Origin: Acidimicrobiaceae bacterium
GTDB lineage: Bacteria; Actinomycetota; Acidimicrobiia; Acidimicrobiales; Bog-793
DNA length: 24,349 nucleotides
Assembly (NCBI GenBank): GCA_025463965.1
Contig: JAODBN010000008.1
Coordinates: 1 to 24,349, forward strand
Direction of reading: 5' to 3'
In this document: one piece after another, positions 1 to 7,771 of the stretch
Position numbering within the stretch: the stretch's first letter is position 1
Layout of the letters: every line of letters starts with the position of its first letter
Translations under genes and position numbers: made by a program
The notes under the pieces: generated by a model
What the model saw: the letters and a program-made list of their open reading frames with translations, nothing else
What the model was told of the DNA's origin: nothing
The model's database searches: none

Positions 1-26
1 TGACAGGTGGCCTCTGGGCACCAGAA

Positions 27-48
27 TGGTCCGCGTCGGCGCGGACCA
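27..48. repeat. Perfect 9-bp inverted repeat, hairpin with TCGG loop
   Basis: Arms TGGTCCGCG and CGCGGACCA flank the tetraloop TCGG. The hairpin lies upstream of the preferred deoR-family start. It could end a gene to the left of the window or be an operator. No T-run follows it, so termination is uncertain. Confidence 0.45.
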
Positions 49-147
49 GCGGGAGGTCTTCAGGTTGTCCTTGGAGCGATGGGGACTGCCGGTCCGGGGC
101 GCGTGTCGGGGGCGCTCGGGTCGGGCCGCTCGGCTCGGGGTCCTGGC

Positions 148-921
148 GTGAGGGACGGTGCGCGCGCTCGCGAGCGCCAGCGTCACATCTTGGACGTGGT
201 GCGCGAGCAGGGCCACCTGGACGTCACCGCCGCCGCCCAGCTCCTCGCGGTGGCGCCGGAGACGGTCCGACGAGACTTGCGAGTCCTCGAGGAGCACGGG
301 CTCGTCCGTCGCAGCTACGGGAGCGCTTACCCCGTGGAACGCGCCGGCTTCGAGACGGACCTCACTTGGCGGGAGACCGATCACCTCCCCGAAAAACAAC
401 GGATCGCCACCGAAGCGGCGAGCCACCTGGACGACGCGGACACCGTGTTCATCGACGAGGGCTACACCCCCCAATTGCTCGCACAGGACCTGCCGGCAGA
501 CCGCCCGCTCACCGTCGTGACCGCTTCCCTGCCGGTGGCGGCGATCCTCGCCCCGCGTGCGAGCTACACCGTGCTGCTGCTCGGGGGGCTCGTGCGAGCC
601 CGGACGATGGCCACGGTCGAGCACTGGGCGATCAGGATGCTCGCGGACTTCGTGATCGATCTCGCCTTCATCGGGTCCAACGGGATCGCCCTCGAGCACG
701 GGCTGACGACCCCCGATCCCCGGGTCGCCGCGGTGAAAAAAGCCGTCGTCGAAGCATCCCATCGGACCATCTTCGTCGGCGGCTCCGAGAAGTTCGGCCA
801 GTCGAGCTTCTGTCGCTTTGCCGACATTTCCGACCTGGAGCTGATCGTCACCGACCACCGGCTGCCCGCAAGCGTCGCTCAGCGCTACCTGGCGGCCGGC
901 ACTCCTCTCGTTCGGGCATGA
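148..921 (+). CDS. DeoR-family transcriptional regulator
   Basis: Probable repressor of the sugar operon that follows. The N-terminal winged helix-turn-helix (about residues 8-62) reads RQRHILDVVREQG, then AAAQLLAVAPETVRRDLRVLEEHGL, the classic DeoR pattern. The C-terminal sugar-phosphate sensor fold has VFIDEGYTPQLL, a GG pair in LLLGGLVRARTM, and DLAFIGSNGI. I prefer GTG at 148, giving 257 residues, the usual DeoR length. The frame is open upstream to position 7, and ATG at 79 is an alternative, but the extra Gly/Arg-rich residues look untranslated and no good ribosome site decides the matter. Family members normally bind phosphorylated sugars or polyols and repress neighbouring transport and catabolic genes. 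The family call is firm; the effector is unknown. Confidence 0.9.
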   Translation: MRDGARARERQRHILDVVREQGHLDVTAAAQLLAVAPETVRRDLRVLEEHGLVRRSYGSAYPVERAGFETDLTWRETDHLPEKQRIATEAASHLDDADTVFIDEGYTPQLLAQDLPADRPLTVVTASLPVAAILAPRASYTVLLLGGLVRARTMATVEHWAIRMLADFVIDLAFIGSNGIALEHGLTTPDPRVAAVKKAVVEASHRTIFVGGSEKFGQSSFCRFADISDLELIVTDHRLPASVAQRYLAAGTPLVRA

Positions 922-1144
922 AAGGCACGATCGGGCGCAAAGCGGGCCCTAGCGGGCCGTCATCGGGCGGAGCGGGGCGCCCCACGCTGGTACTGCCTGC
1001 CGGGCTGACTCCAAATCGGGCAACACCGGTCAGTAACTCGGCTCCCCGGGCCCTTGTGGCCGGCCGAGCCGATCGGGACAATCGTGGTTGGGGGAGTTGA
1101 CAGGTCCCGTGCAGAGCGTCGGGTGGTCGGCGCGACGGGCTACT
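922..1144. other. Intergenic stretch with GC-rich inverted repeats
   Basis: No convincing gene is present. It holds the palindrome GGGGCGCCCC (974-983) and a larger imperfect hairpin with outer arms TCGGCTC (1038-1044) and GAGCCGA (1066-1072), either of which may end the regulator transcript. TTGACA at 1097-1102 resembles a -35 box, but no -10 box stands at the right distance. Confidence 0.4.
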
Positions 1145-1189
1145 AGGTTGCAACCTCCTCGCGGCTTTGCCCGCACGTGAAGAGTTCAC
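1145..1189. promoter_or_regulatory. Two short dyads, candidate operators of the sugar operon
   Basis: The 12-bp perfect palindrome AGGTTGCAACCT (1145-1156) overlaps a TANNNT box (TAGGTT, 1144-1149). A second dyad, GTGAA-GAG-TTCAC (1177-1189), follows 20 bp later. Both stand just upstream of the binding-protein gene and beside a DeoR-family regulator, so they are candidate operators. Assignment to that regulator is inference. Confidence 0.4.
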
Positions 1190-1195
1190 TCGGGG

Positions 1196-1215
1196 GGCCC
1201 GGCCAAGGCCGGGCC
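1196..1215 (+). other. Strong leader hairpin ahead of the binding-protein gene
   Basis: Arms GGCCCGGCC and GGCCGGGCC are separated by only AA, so the RNA would form a stable 7-9 bp GC stem. It lies 37 nt before the ATG at 1253 and upstream of the purine-rich ribosome site. It may stabilise the mRNA 5' end or modulate expression. Confidence 0.4.
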
Positions 1216-1252
1216 GTGGGTCGGCCACCAGGCCCAGGAGAAGGGGGAGAGA

Positions 1253-2626
1253 ATGACGCACCAGAGCGACCGAACGCTGCGCGCTCACGACCGGTTGAAG
1301 CGGTATGCCCTGCTCGCCGGAACAGCCGGCATGGTGGCCGGGGTCGCCGGCACCGCTGCGGCGACCACCCGCCATGCAACCCCTGTCACGGTCCGTGTCG
1401 CGGTCGTCGCGAACCCGGACATGCAGGCCATCGAGAAGCTGACCCCCACCTTCGAAAAGCAGAACCCGGGGATCAAGGTCGTCTACGACACGCTGAACGA
1501 GAACACCGAGCGTCAGCTCATCGAGACCGACATCACGACGCACGCCAACGAGTTCAACGCCGTGATGATCTCGAACTACGAGACGCCGATCTGGGCGAAG
1601 AACGGCTGGCTGTCCAACCTCTCGAGCTTCACCAAGACCGATCCCGCCTACGACGTCAACGACCTGATCGGGCCGATCCGCGACTCGCTCTCCTACAAGG
1701 GCAGCCTCTACTCGGTTCCCTTCTACGGCGAGTCGTCGATGCTCTACTACCGCAAGGACCTCCTCGCCAAGGCCGGGATCACGATGCCGCTGCATCCCAC
1801 GTGGGCCCAGGTGGCGTCGGCCGCCCAGAAGGTGAACACCTCGAGCACGGCCGGTATCTGCCTGCGGGGCCTGTCCGGGTGGGGCGAGAACCTCGCTGCC
1901 CTCGACACCGTCATCAACACCTACGGCGGTAGCTGGTTCAACATGAAGTGGACGCCGCAGCTCACGTCCAAGCCGGACGTGGCCGCGACCAACTTCTACG
2001 TGAACCTCGTGAAGAACTACGGCGAGCCGGGCGCTTCGAACGACGGCTTCACCGAGTGCCTCAACGCCTACTCACAGGGCAAGGCGGCCATGTGGTACGA
2101 CGCGACGGTGGCGGCGGGCTCGATCGCCGCGGCCAATCCCACCGTGTTCGCCAACACCGGCTACGCCTACGCGCCGGTCGGCCCGGCCAAGATCCCTTCG
2201 GGCTGGCTGTACACGTGGTCGCTGTCGATCCCCGCGGGCACGCCCAACCAGCAGGCCACGTGGAAGTACCTCTCGTGGGCGACGGGCAAGCAGTCGATCC
2301 TGCTGAGCGGACAGAAGCTCGGATGGGCGCAGATCCCGCCAGGGAGCCGGGTATCGACCTACCAGATCCCGCAGTACAAGAAGGCGGCCGCAGCGTTCGC
2401 GGGCATCACGCTCGCCTCGATCCAGGCCGCCCGGCCGACGCGCCCGACCCTGCACCCGGTGCCCTACGTGGGGGTCCAGTTCGTGGATATCCCGCAGTTC
2501 ATCAACCTCGGGACCCAGGTCTCCCAGCAGATCTCCGCGGCGATCGCCGGCCGAGAGACGGTGGCCCAGGCTCTGGCGACGGGACAGCAGGACGCTACGA
2601 CGACAGTGAAGCAATCCGGTCTGTAG
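1253..2626 (+). CDS. ABC transporter extracellular sugar-binding protein
   Basis: Family 1 solute-binding protein that would capture a sugar or polyol outside the membrane and deliver it to the two permeases downstream. The 457-residue length is typical. The N-terminus has a basic segment (RAHDRLKRYA) and an Ala/Gly hydrophobic stretch (about residues 20-37) ending near AAATT, consistent with a Sec signal. The mature part starts with VTVRVAVVANPDMQAIEKL and contains FEKQNPGIKV, NEFNAVMISNYE and the YSVPFYGESSMLYYRKDLL segment characteristic of this family. The ribosome site is purine-rich (AGGAGAAGGGGGAGAGA before ATG). There is no lipobox Cys in the signal region; the only cysteines seen are in GICLRG and TECLNA. 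The substrate cannot be read from sequence. Confidence 0.9.
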   Translation: MTHQSDRTLRAHDRLKRYALLAGTAGMVAGVAGTAAATTRHATPVTVRVAVVANPDMQAIEKLTPTFEKQNPGIKVVYDTLNENTERQLIETDITTHANEFNAVMISNYETPIWAKNGWLSNLSSFTKTDPAYDVNDLIGPIRDSLSYKGSLYSVPFYGESSMLYYRKDLLAKAGITMPLHPTWAQVASAAQKVNTSSTAGICLRGLSGWGENLAALDTVINTYGGSWFNMKWTPQLTSKPDVAATNFYVNLVKNYGEPGASNDGFTECLNAYSQGKAAMWYDATVAAGSIAAANPTVFANTGYAYAPVGPAKIPSGWLYTWSLSIPAGTPNQQATWKYLSWATGKQSILLSGQKLGWAQIPPGSRVSTYQIPQYKKAAAAFAGITLASIQAARPTRPTLHPVPYVGVQFVDIPQFINLGTQVSQQISAAIAGRETVAQALATGQQDATTTVKQSGL

Positions 2627-2666
2627 CAGTGGAACACGTGGTCAACGCGTCGGGGGACCGGTCATC

Positions 2667-3647
2667 ATGTCCCAGGTGACCGGTCTCCCGGCGACCGTCA
2701 GGCGGCCTCCGCCCGACCAGAGCCCCCCTCTGGCCGGGCGGAGGTCGTCAGACCACGAGGCGGTAGTCCGACGGAACCGCTGGCTCCGTCGGCTACCGCT
2801 GATGCCGGCGCTGATCTACATCGTCATCGTCACCCAGGCGCCGTTCCTCGTGACCTTGTGGTACAGCTTCCACAGCTGGAACCTGTTGATCCCCGGGTCG
2901 AACCACTGGGCGGGCTTCTCTCAATACCAGGCGGCGTTCTCGGACCCGGCGTTTCGCACCGCGGTGATCAACACCTTGGAGCTCACCTCCTCGGCGGTGA
3001 TCATCTCGATGGTGCTCGGCACGGCGTTCGCGGTGCTCGTCAACCGCAAGTTCTTCGGCCAGGGAGTCGTGCGCACGCTCCTCATCACGCCGTTTCTCGT
3101 GATGCCCGTGGCGACCGCCCTGTTGTTCAAGACGACGATCTATGACCCGGTGTTCGGTCTGTTGGACTACGTGCTCAAGCCCTTCGGTGTGCACCAGGTC
3201 AACTGGATCGGCACCTACCCGATGCCGTCGATCGTGGCGGTGCTCGTGTGGGAGTGGACGCCGTTCATGATGCTGATCGTGCTCGCCGGCCTCCAAGGCG
3301 AGTCGATCGATGCCCTCGAGGCAGCCAAGGTCGACGGCGCGAGCGCCCTCAAGACCTTCAGCTACATCACCCTGCCCCACCTGCGCCGCTACATCGAGCT
3401 CGGGCTGCTCCTCGGTTCCATTTACATCGTGCAGACCTTCGGCGAGATCTACACGATCACCCAGGGCGGTCCGGGCACGGCGACGACGAACCTGCCGTAC
3501 TACCTCTATCAACAGGCGTTCAACGCCTTCAACATCGGGATCGCCGCGGCGGCGGGAGTGATCGTCGTCATCGGCACGCAGATACTCGCCACGCTCGCGC
3601 TGAGACTGCTGTCCAGCCTCTTCAACGCCTCGGAGGTGATGAGCTGA
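2667..3647 (+). CDS. Sugar ABC transporter permease, MalF-type
   Basis: Inner-membrane permease, 326 residues. A Pro/Arg-rich cytoplasmic N-terminus (1-43) precedes about six membrane segments, the first at LPLMPALIYIVIVTQAPFLV. The EAA loop that contacts the ATPase is at about 218-240, reading EAAKVDGASALKTFSYITLP. The motif PVATALLFKTTIYDPVFGLLDYVL is typical of MalF/UgpA-type proteins. It starts 40 bp after the binding protein and overlaps the next permease by one base, so the genes form an operon. The start ATG has only a weak GGGGA upstream. Confidence 0.92.
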   Translation: MSQVTGLPATVRRPPPDQSPPLAGRRSSDHEAVVRRNRWLRRLPLMPALIYIVIVTQAPFLVTLWYSFHSWNLLIPGSNHWAGFSQYQAAFSDPAFRTAVINTLELTSSAVIISMVLGTAFAVLVNRKFFGQGVVRTLLITPFLVMPVATALLFKTTIYDPVFGLLDYVLKPFGVHQVNWIGTYPMPSIVAVLVWEWTPFMMLIVLAGLQGESIDALEAAKVDGASALKTFSYITLPHLRRYIELGLLLGSIYIVQTFGEIYTITQGGPGTATTNLPYYLYQQAFNAFNIGIAAAAGVIVVIGTQILATLALRLLSSLFNASEVMS

Positions 3648-4543
3648 TGGCAACCGCCGCCGTCACGCCTGGTGTAGTCGTCACCCCTAGAGCCCGGGCC
3701 AGGCCGTCGTTCTGGCGCCACCGGGGCGGCCGACAGCACGTCTACGGCGTGTTCTGGACGGCAGTCACCTGGGTGGTGGCCGTCATCTTCTTCTTCCCGG
3801 TGCTGTGGATGGTGCTCACCGCGTTCAAGACCGAGGGCGCCGCGTACACCGACCCGCCGAAGATCATTTTCCATCCCACCTGGACTGAGTTCTCCCAGGT
3901 GTTCAGCGGAGGAATCGCGCCGCCACTCGAGCACTCGATCTTCGTGACGCTCGCGTCCACTGCGGTCGTGCTGATGCTCGCCATCCCGGCTGCTTACAGC
4001 TTGTCGATCCGGCCGGTGAAGCGGTGGTCCGACGCGCTCTTCTTCTTCTTGTCGACCAAGATGCTGCCGTACGTGGCGGCGATCGTGCCGATCTACATCG
4101 TGGCCCGAAACCTCGGGATCCTCGACAACGACTGGGCTCTGGTCATCTTGTACACCGGGATGAACCTGCCGATCGCCATCTGGATGATCCGTTCGTTCCT
4201 CTTGGAGGTGCCCCGCGAGGTGCTCGAGGCGGCGCGCATCGACGGCGCCGACCTGTGGGTCGAGATCCGCCAGGTGATCCTGCCGATCGTGGTCCCCGGC
4301 ATCGCGGCGACAGCGCTGATCTGTGTCATCTTCGCCTGGAACGAGTTCTTCTTCGCGGTGAACCTGACGGCGACCAAGGCCGGCACCATGCCGGTCTTCC
4401 TCGTGGGCTTCATCCAGAGCGAGGGCCTGTACTGGGCCCGGCTCGCCGCCGCGGCGACCGTGGCGAGCCTCCCGGTGATCTTGGTCGGCTGGATCGCCCA
4501 GAAGCAGCTCGTACGGGGCCTCTCGCTCGGGGCGCTGAAGTAA
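3647..4543 (+). CDS. Sugar ABC transporter permease, MalG-type
   Basis: Second inner-membrane permease, 298 residues, partner of the preceding protein. It has the MalG-family start (VIFFFPVLWMVLTAFKTE), six predicted membrane segments and an EAA loop at about 194-216 (EAARIDGADLWVEIRQVILP). The ATG is fused to the stop of the previous gene (TGATG), with GGAGGTGAT just upstream as ribosome site, so translational coupling is likely. The reading frame is open far upstream, but those codons overlap the first permease and are not coding. No transporter ATPase gene follows; a shared MsmX/MalK-type ATPase encoded elsewhere would be needed. Confidence 0.92.
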   Translation: MATAAVTPGVVVTPRARARPSFWRHRGGRQHVYGVFWTAVTWVVAVIFFFPVLWMVLTAFKTEGAAYTDPPKIIFHPTWTEFSQVFSGGIAPPLEHSIFVTLASTAVVLMLAIPAAYSLSIRPVKRWSDALFFFLSTKMLPYVAAIVPIYIVARNLGILDNDWALVILYTGMNLPIAIWMIRSFLLEVPREVLEAARIDGADLWVEIRQVILPIVVPGIAATALICVIFAWNEFFFAVNLTATKAGTMPVFLVGFIQSEGLYWARLAAAATVASLPVILVGWIAQKQLVRGLSLGALK

Positions 4544-4612
4544 GGGCCGTCCCCTGCGCGGTGCGTACGCAGCAGGCGGGGCGGACGATCCATCGACGAT
4601 GAAGGAGCAGTG

Positions 4613-5659
4613 ATGCAAGCAGTGGTCATCGACGCGCCCGGCAGCCTCAGCTACGGCGAGCTGCCGGACCCGACGCCGAAGCCGGGCGAGGTCGTGGTCG
4701 CCGTGCGGGCGTGCGGGATCTGCGGGACCGACCTGCACCTCCTCGACGGCGACCTCACGACCGGCCGCTACCCGGTCGTGCCCGGGCACGAGTTCTCCGG
4801 CGAGATCGTGGCGCTCGGAGCCGGGGTGTCCGAGCTCAAGGTGGGCACGCTCGTCGCGGTGGATCCCTCGCTCTACTGCGGTCACTGCAGCCAGTGCCGC
4901 ATCGGCCACGACAACCTCTGCGAGAACTGGAACGCCATCGGGGTGACGGTCAACGGAGCGGCCGCCGAGTACGTGGCGGTTCCGCAGTGGAACGCGTACC
5001 GCGTCCCGGAGGGACTGGACGCCTCGCTCGCCGCATTGATCGAGCCCTTGTCGTGTGCGGTCCACGGCTACGACCTCATCCACACCAAGCTCGCGGACCG
5101 ATTTCTCATCTACGGGGCGGGCACGATGGGGCTCCTCTTGTTGATGCTCGCGTACCGGGCAGGGGCCATCTCAGTGACCATGGTCGAGCCCATCGCTGCG
5201 CGCCGGGACAAGGCGCGCGCGCTCGGCGCCACCCGGGTGGTGGCGAGCGGCGCCGATCTCGAACCGGAGGCGCGCTTTGAGATCGTGATGGACGCCACCG
5301 GCGTGGTGGCGGCGATCGAGGACGCCATCGGCCGGGTCCGCAGGGGGGGCACCTTCCTCCAGTTCGGCGTGGCGCCCGGCGATGCATTTGCCTCGATGTC
5401 GCCCTTCAAGCTCTACAACGACGAGGTCACGATGGTCGGCGCCATGGCGGTGCTCCACAGCTACGGGCGATCACGGGACCTCACCGTTGCGGGCGACATG
5501 CCGCTCAGCGAGCTCGTGAGCGATCGGCTGCCCTTGTCGAGCTACGAGGAGGCCGTCGCCCGGGTCCGCCGGGGGAGTGGCTACAAGGTGCAGGTTCTCC
5601 CTGGCGACGCCTCCAGTGGCGGGCGAGAGGCAGCGGTCGCCAAGAGCGCTTCGAGCTAG
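4613..5659 (+). CDS. Zinc-dependent medium-chain alcohol/polyol dehydrogenase
   Basis: NAD(P)-dependent oxidation of a polyol or sugar alcohol is likely. The 348-residue MDR protein has the catalytic zinc region CGICGTDLHLLDGD (Cys37) and GHEFSGEIV (His59, Glu60), a structural zinc lobe with Cys89, Cys92, Cys95 and Cys103, and a Rossmann fold starting with YGAGTMGLL (168-173). The EPLSCAVHG segment is typical of the sorbitol/threonine dehydrogenase branch. ATG at 4613 is chosen because AAGGAG lies five bases upstream; GTG at 4610 is too close to it. It follows the permeases by 69 bp and is probably co-transcribed with them. This pairing suggests that the imported compound is a polyol, but the exact substrate is not determinable. 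Confidence 0.9.
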   Translation: MQAVVIDAPGSLSYGELPDPTPKPGEVVVAVRACGICGTDLHLLDGDLTTGRYPVVPGHEFSGEIVALGAGVSELKVGTLVAVDPSLYCGHCSQCRIGHDNLCENWNAIGVTVNGAAAEYVAVPQWNAYRVPEGLDASLAALIEPLSCAVHGYDLIHTKLADRFLIYGAGTMGLLLLMLAYRAGAISVTMVEPIAARRDKARALGATRVVASGADLEPEARFEIVMDATGVVAAIEDAIGRVRRGGTFLQFGVAPGDAFASMSPFKLYNDEVTMVGAMAVLHSYGRSRDLTVAGDMPLSELVSDRLPLSSYEEAVARVRRGSGYKVQVLPGDASSGGREAAVAKSASS

Positions 5660-5698
5660 CGCCCGTCCGGCAGCTCTCCGCCAGCCGTTCTCCTCGCT

Positions 5699-5716
5699 GG
5701 GCGCACGAGGGCGCCC
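5699..5716. terminator. Small GC hairpin after the dehydrogenase gene
   Basis: Arms GGGCGC and GCGCCC enclose ACGAGG, 39 bp after the stop codon. No T-run follows. It could end the sugar operon, but the evidence is the dyad alone. Confidence 0.3.
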
Positions 5717-5782
5717 CGAGTGCGGCCGGCGTGCTCGGTGGAGCCAAGAGCCGGGTTCCCCGTCCTCGCGAGCTTTGCCAGG

Positions 5783-5788
5783 TAGCGT
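5783..5788 (+). promoter_or_regulatory. Candidate -10 box of the methyltransferase gene
   Basis: TAGCGT fits the actinobacterial TANNNT -10 pattern and would start RNA near 5795, leaving a short leader that still contains the ribosome site GAGGGAGGG before the ATG at 5804. The -35 region is not recognisable. Confidence 0.3.
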
Positions 5789-5803
5789 GGCGAGGGAGGG
5801 CAC

Positions 5804-7270
5804 ATGGCAGAGCGGCGGCGGACGACGACGTCCAACTTTGGGGTCGGTCGCCGGGAGAGCCATGATGCCACGGGGTTCTACCAGCGCTTCCGGGCGCCGG
5901 AGCTGAGTGACGACCAGGCCGTGGCAGCTCCGGTGCCGGTGGACAAGCCCTTCGTGCACGGCGACGCCCGCCACATGGACGAGGTGGCCGACGGGTCGGT
6001 CGCCCTCGTGGTGACCTCCCCCCCGTACTTCGCGGGCAAGGCCTACGAGGAAGAGCTCGAGCGCGAAGGTGTGCCGGGCTCCTACCTTGAGTACCTCGAT
6101 CTGCTCACCGAGGTGTTCGCCGAGTGCGTGCGCAAGCTCGAGCCCGGTGGGCGCATCGCCGTCAACGTCGCCAACCTCGGTCGAAAGCCGTACCGCAGCC
6201 TGTCCTCGGACGTGATCCGCATCCTTCAGGACGAACTCGGCCTGCTGCTTCGTGGCGAGCTGATCTGGCAGAAGGGCGAGGGAGCGAGCGGCTCGTGCGC
6301 GTGGGGGTCCTACCGAAGCGCCTCCAACCCGGTGCTGCGCGACATCACCGAGCGCGTCGTCATCGCCAGCAAGGGCCGCTTCGACCGGGCGCTCTCCGTA
6401 AAGGAGCGTGAGGGAAAGAACCTCCCGCACCGATCGACGGTTTTGAGCGAGGATTTCATGGCGCTCACCCTGGACGTTTGGGGGATCCCCCCAGAGAGCG
6501 CCCGACGCGTCGGGCATCCGGCTCCCTTCCCGGTCGAGCTTCCCGAACAGCTCATCCGCCTCTACACCTTCGAGGACGACCTCGTGCTCGATCCCTTCAT
6601 GGGGAGCGGCTCCGCGCTCGTCGCCGCGGCCGTTCTTGGCCGCCGCTACATGGGCTACGACCTCGATGCCGACTACGTCGAGATCGCCGAGCGCCGCGTC
6701 GCCGAGGCGCTCGCGCTCGTAGCCGTCGACGCGCCGGCCGACTCGCCCTCGGACGCTTCGGACACGGGGAAGGCACGCGGAGAAGATGTCGCCGTGCAAG
6801 CGGCACGGGAAGGAAAGGGTGCCTTCCAGATCGCCGAGGAGGTGGTGACGGGAGCGGGATTTCGCATCACCGGCCGAAACCGCCGCGTCGCACGAACGGG
6901 GGTCACCGTCCACCTCGTCGCCGAGGACGCCGAGCTGCGCCCGTGGTTCTTCGAAGTCGCCGGTGCGTTCACGAGCCGGCGCGGCGGGCTGCTGCGCACC
7001 GACGCACTTTGGAAGTCTCTCGGCCGGACGCACGCGTTGCGCGGCGCGCTCGGCGACACGCCGGTCGTCCTGCTCACGACCCACCTCCCGGCGCGAGCGA
7101 GCGAGGGCGACACGGCCCTTCGCGCGGCCGGGCCGCGCGCCTTCTTCGACGCAATCGCCATGCTCGCCGAGGACGACCGAGCACGGCTCGAGCAGTATGC
7201 AACCGGCAAGCAGGTAGAGCCGCTCGTCGGCTTCTGGGTCGCCTCCGACGCCGCTCGCTTCAGCAGTTGA
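5804..7270 (+). CDS. DNA (N4/N6) methyltransferase, beta class, with extra C-terminal domain
   Basis: Site-specific DNA methylation at an exocyclic amino group is the expected role. Of 488 residues, the first 300 form the methyltransferase: catalytic motif IV TSPPYF at 71-76 precedes the AdoMet-binding DPFMGSGS at 263-270, the beta-class order found in CcrM-like enzymes. GHPAPFPVELPEQLI just before it is also typical. Residues 301-330 are an acidic, Pro/Ala-rich linker. The last 150 residues form a separate domain (GKGAFQIAEEVVTGAGFRI, then LRPWFFEVAGAF, then GGLLRTDALWKSLGR) that resembles a PD-(D/E)XK-like fold in pattern, with no clear catalytic ExK. No restriction endonuclease gene is adjacent. 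GAGGGAGGG supports the ATG start. The methyltransferase call is firm; the tail fold is a guess. Confidence 0.92.
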   Translation: MAERRRTTTSNFGVGRRESHDATGFYQRFRAPELSDDQAVAAPVPVDKPFVHGDARHMDEVADGSVALVVTSPPYFAGKAYEEELEREGVPGSYLEYLDLLTEVFAECVRKLEPGGRIAVNVANLGRKPYRSLSSDVIRILQDELGLLLRGELIWQKGEGASGSCAWGSYRSASNPVLRDITERVVIASKGRFDRALSVKEREGKNLPHRSTVLSEDFMALTLDVWGIPPESARRVGHPAPFPVELPEQLIRLYTFEDDLVLDPFMGSGSALVAAAVLGRRYMGYDLDADYVEIAERRVAEALALVAVDAPADSPSDASDTGKARGEDVAVQAAREGKGAFQIAEEVVTGAGFRITGRNRRVARTGVTVHLVAEDAELRPWFFEVAGAFTSRRGGLLRTDALWKSLGRTHALRGALGDTPVVLLTTHLPARASEGDTALRAAGPRAFFDAIAMLAEDDRARLEQYATGKQVEPLVGFWVASDAARFSS

Positions 7271-7321
7271 GCGAGCGCAGATCCCGCTGAGTGCTCGCCG
7301 AGAACCTCATCAACGGAGGGG

Positions 7322-7594
7322 ATCGCTCGGATCGAGGACGATCGAGTCGAAGCGCATGCCGTCGGTGTCAGTGTGCTCGTGGTGGTACTGATCCGCCGCC
7401 CCCAGGATGCGGTTACGGCGGCGATCACCACGACGGTGATCCTGGTAGTCGCCGATGTGACCCGAAGGACGCCTGGAGCCAGCCAATCCTCCGACACCGT
7501 TATCGGCGTTGCTGTAGGGCTGGTCGCTGCGTGGGTCGATCAGCGTCTTGTTCGCGAGGCTGGCTCACTCCCCAGCCCACATCGGACCGGGTAG
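7322..7594 (+). pseudogene. Frameshifted remnant of an FUSC/aromatic-acid-exporter-like membrane protein
   Basis: One frame gives VLIRRPQDAVTAAITTTV followed by ILVVADV, then the sense continues in another frame as PKDAWSQPILR, and returns to the first frame with DTVIGVAVGLVAAWVDQRLV. Read together, these pieces match the pattern of a repeated membrane segment and its flanks in FUSC/ArAE-type proteins as I remember them. One small insertion or deletion at each join would explain this. No ribosome site or complete protein is visible and the piece is under 100 codons, so it looks like a decayed fragment. The frame switches are seen directly; the family is from memory. Confidence 0.45.
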
Positions 7595-7657
7595 CCGCAT
7601 CACCGACCGTTGCCTAGCGCCACCTCGGACCGCTGTCTCACTCCTGCGAAGCTCCCC

Positions 7658-7663
7658 TAATAT
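7658..7663 (+). promoter_or_regulatory. Candidate -10 box, TAATAT
   Basis: TAATAT is unusually AT-rich for this window and fits TANNNT. With normal spacing, transcription would start at 7670, the A of an ATG, so a leaderless transcript is possible. No -35 box is recognisable. Confidence 0.35.
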
Positions 7664-7669
7664 TGATGC

Positions 7670-7771
7670 ATGTCGAGGCGGCTCGACCCTTCTTGGAAGG
7701 TCTTGGCAAGTCCTTCGACTCCGGCGGTCGACGTGCCGTGGCTTGCGGAGGTGCTTGACCACTGGCACTAG
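7670..7771 (+). CDS. Possible leaderless 33-residue ORF
   Basis: ATG to TAG gives MSRRLDPSWKVLASPSTPAV followed by DVPWLAEVLDHWH. The only support is the TAATAT box placed exactly seven bases before the ATG, as in leaderless actinobacterial transcripts; there is no ribosome site. The peptide is not recognised. It sits between the exporter remnant and the end of the EAL-domain gene, so it may equally be a fragment of a lost gene. Confidence 0.25.
   Translation: MSRRLDPSWKVLASPSTPAVDVPWLAEVLDHWH

Noticed and set aside
848..1795. Long minus-strand frame over the sugar operon leader and binding-protein gene
   Set aside because: Arg/Gly/Asp-rich translation without domains, lying opposite a well-supported gene; a GC-rich mirror frame.
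3509..5083. 524-codon minus-strand frame across permease and dehydrogenase genes
   Set aside because: His/Arg/Asp-rich low-complexity translation spanning two real genes on the other strand; no motif or ribosome site.
5471..7084. 537-codon minus-strand frame across the methyltransferase
   Set aside because: It is antisense to clear methyltransferase motifs and has no recognisable domain.
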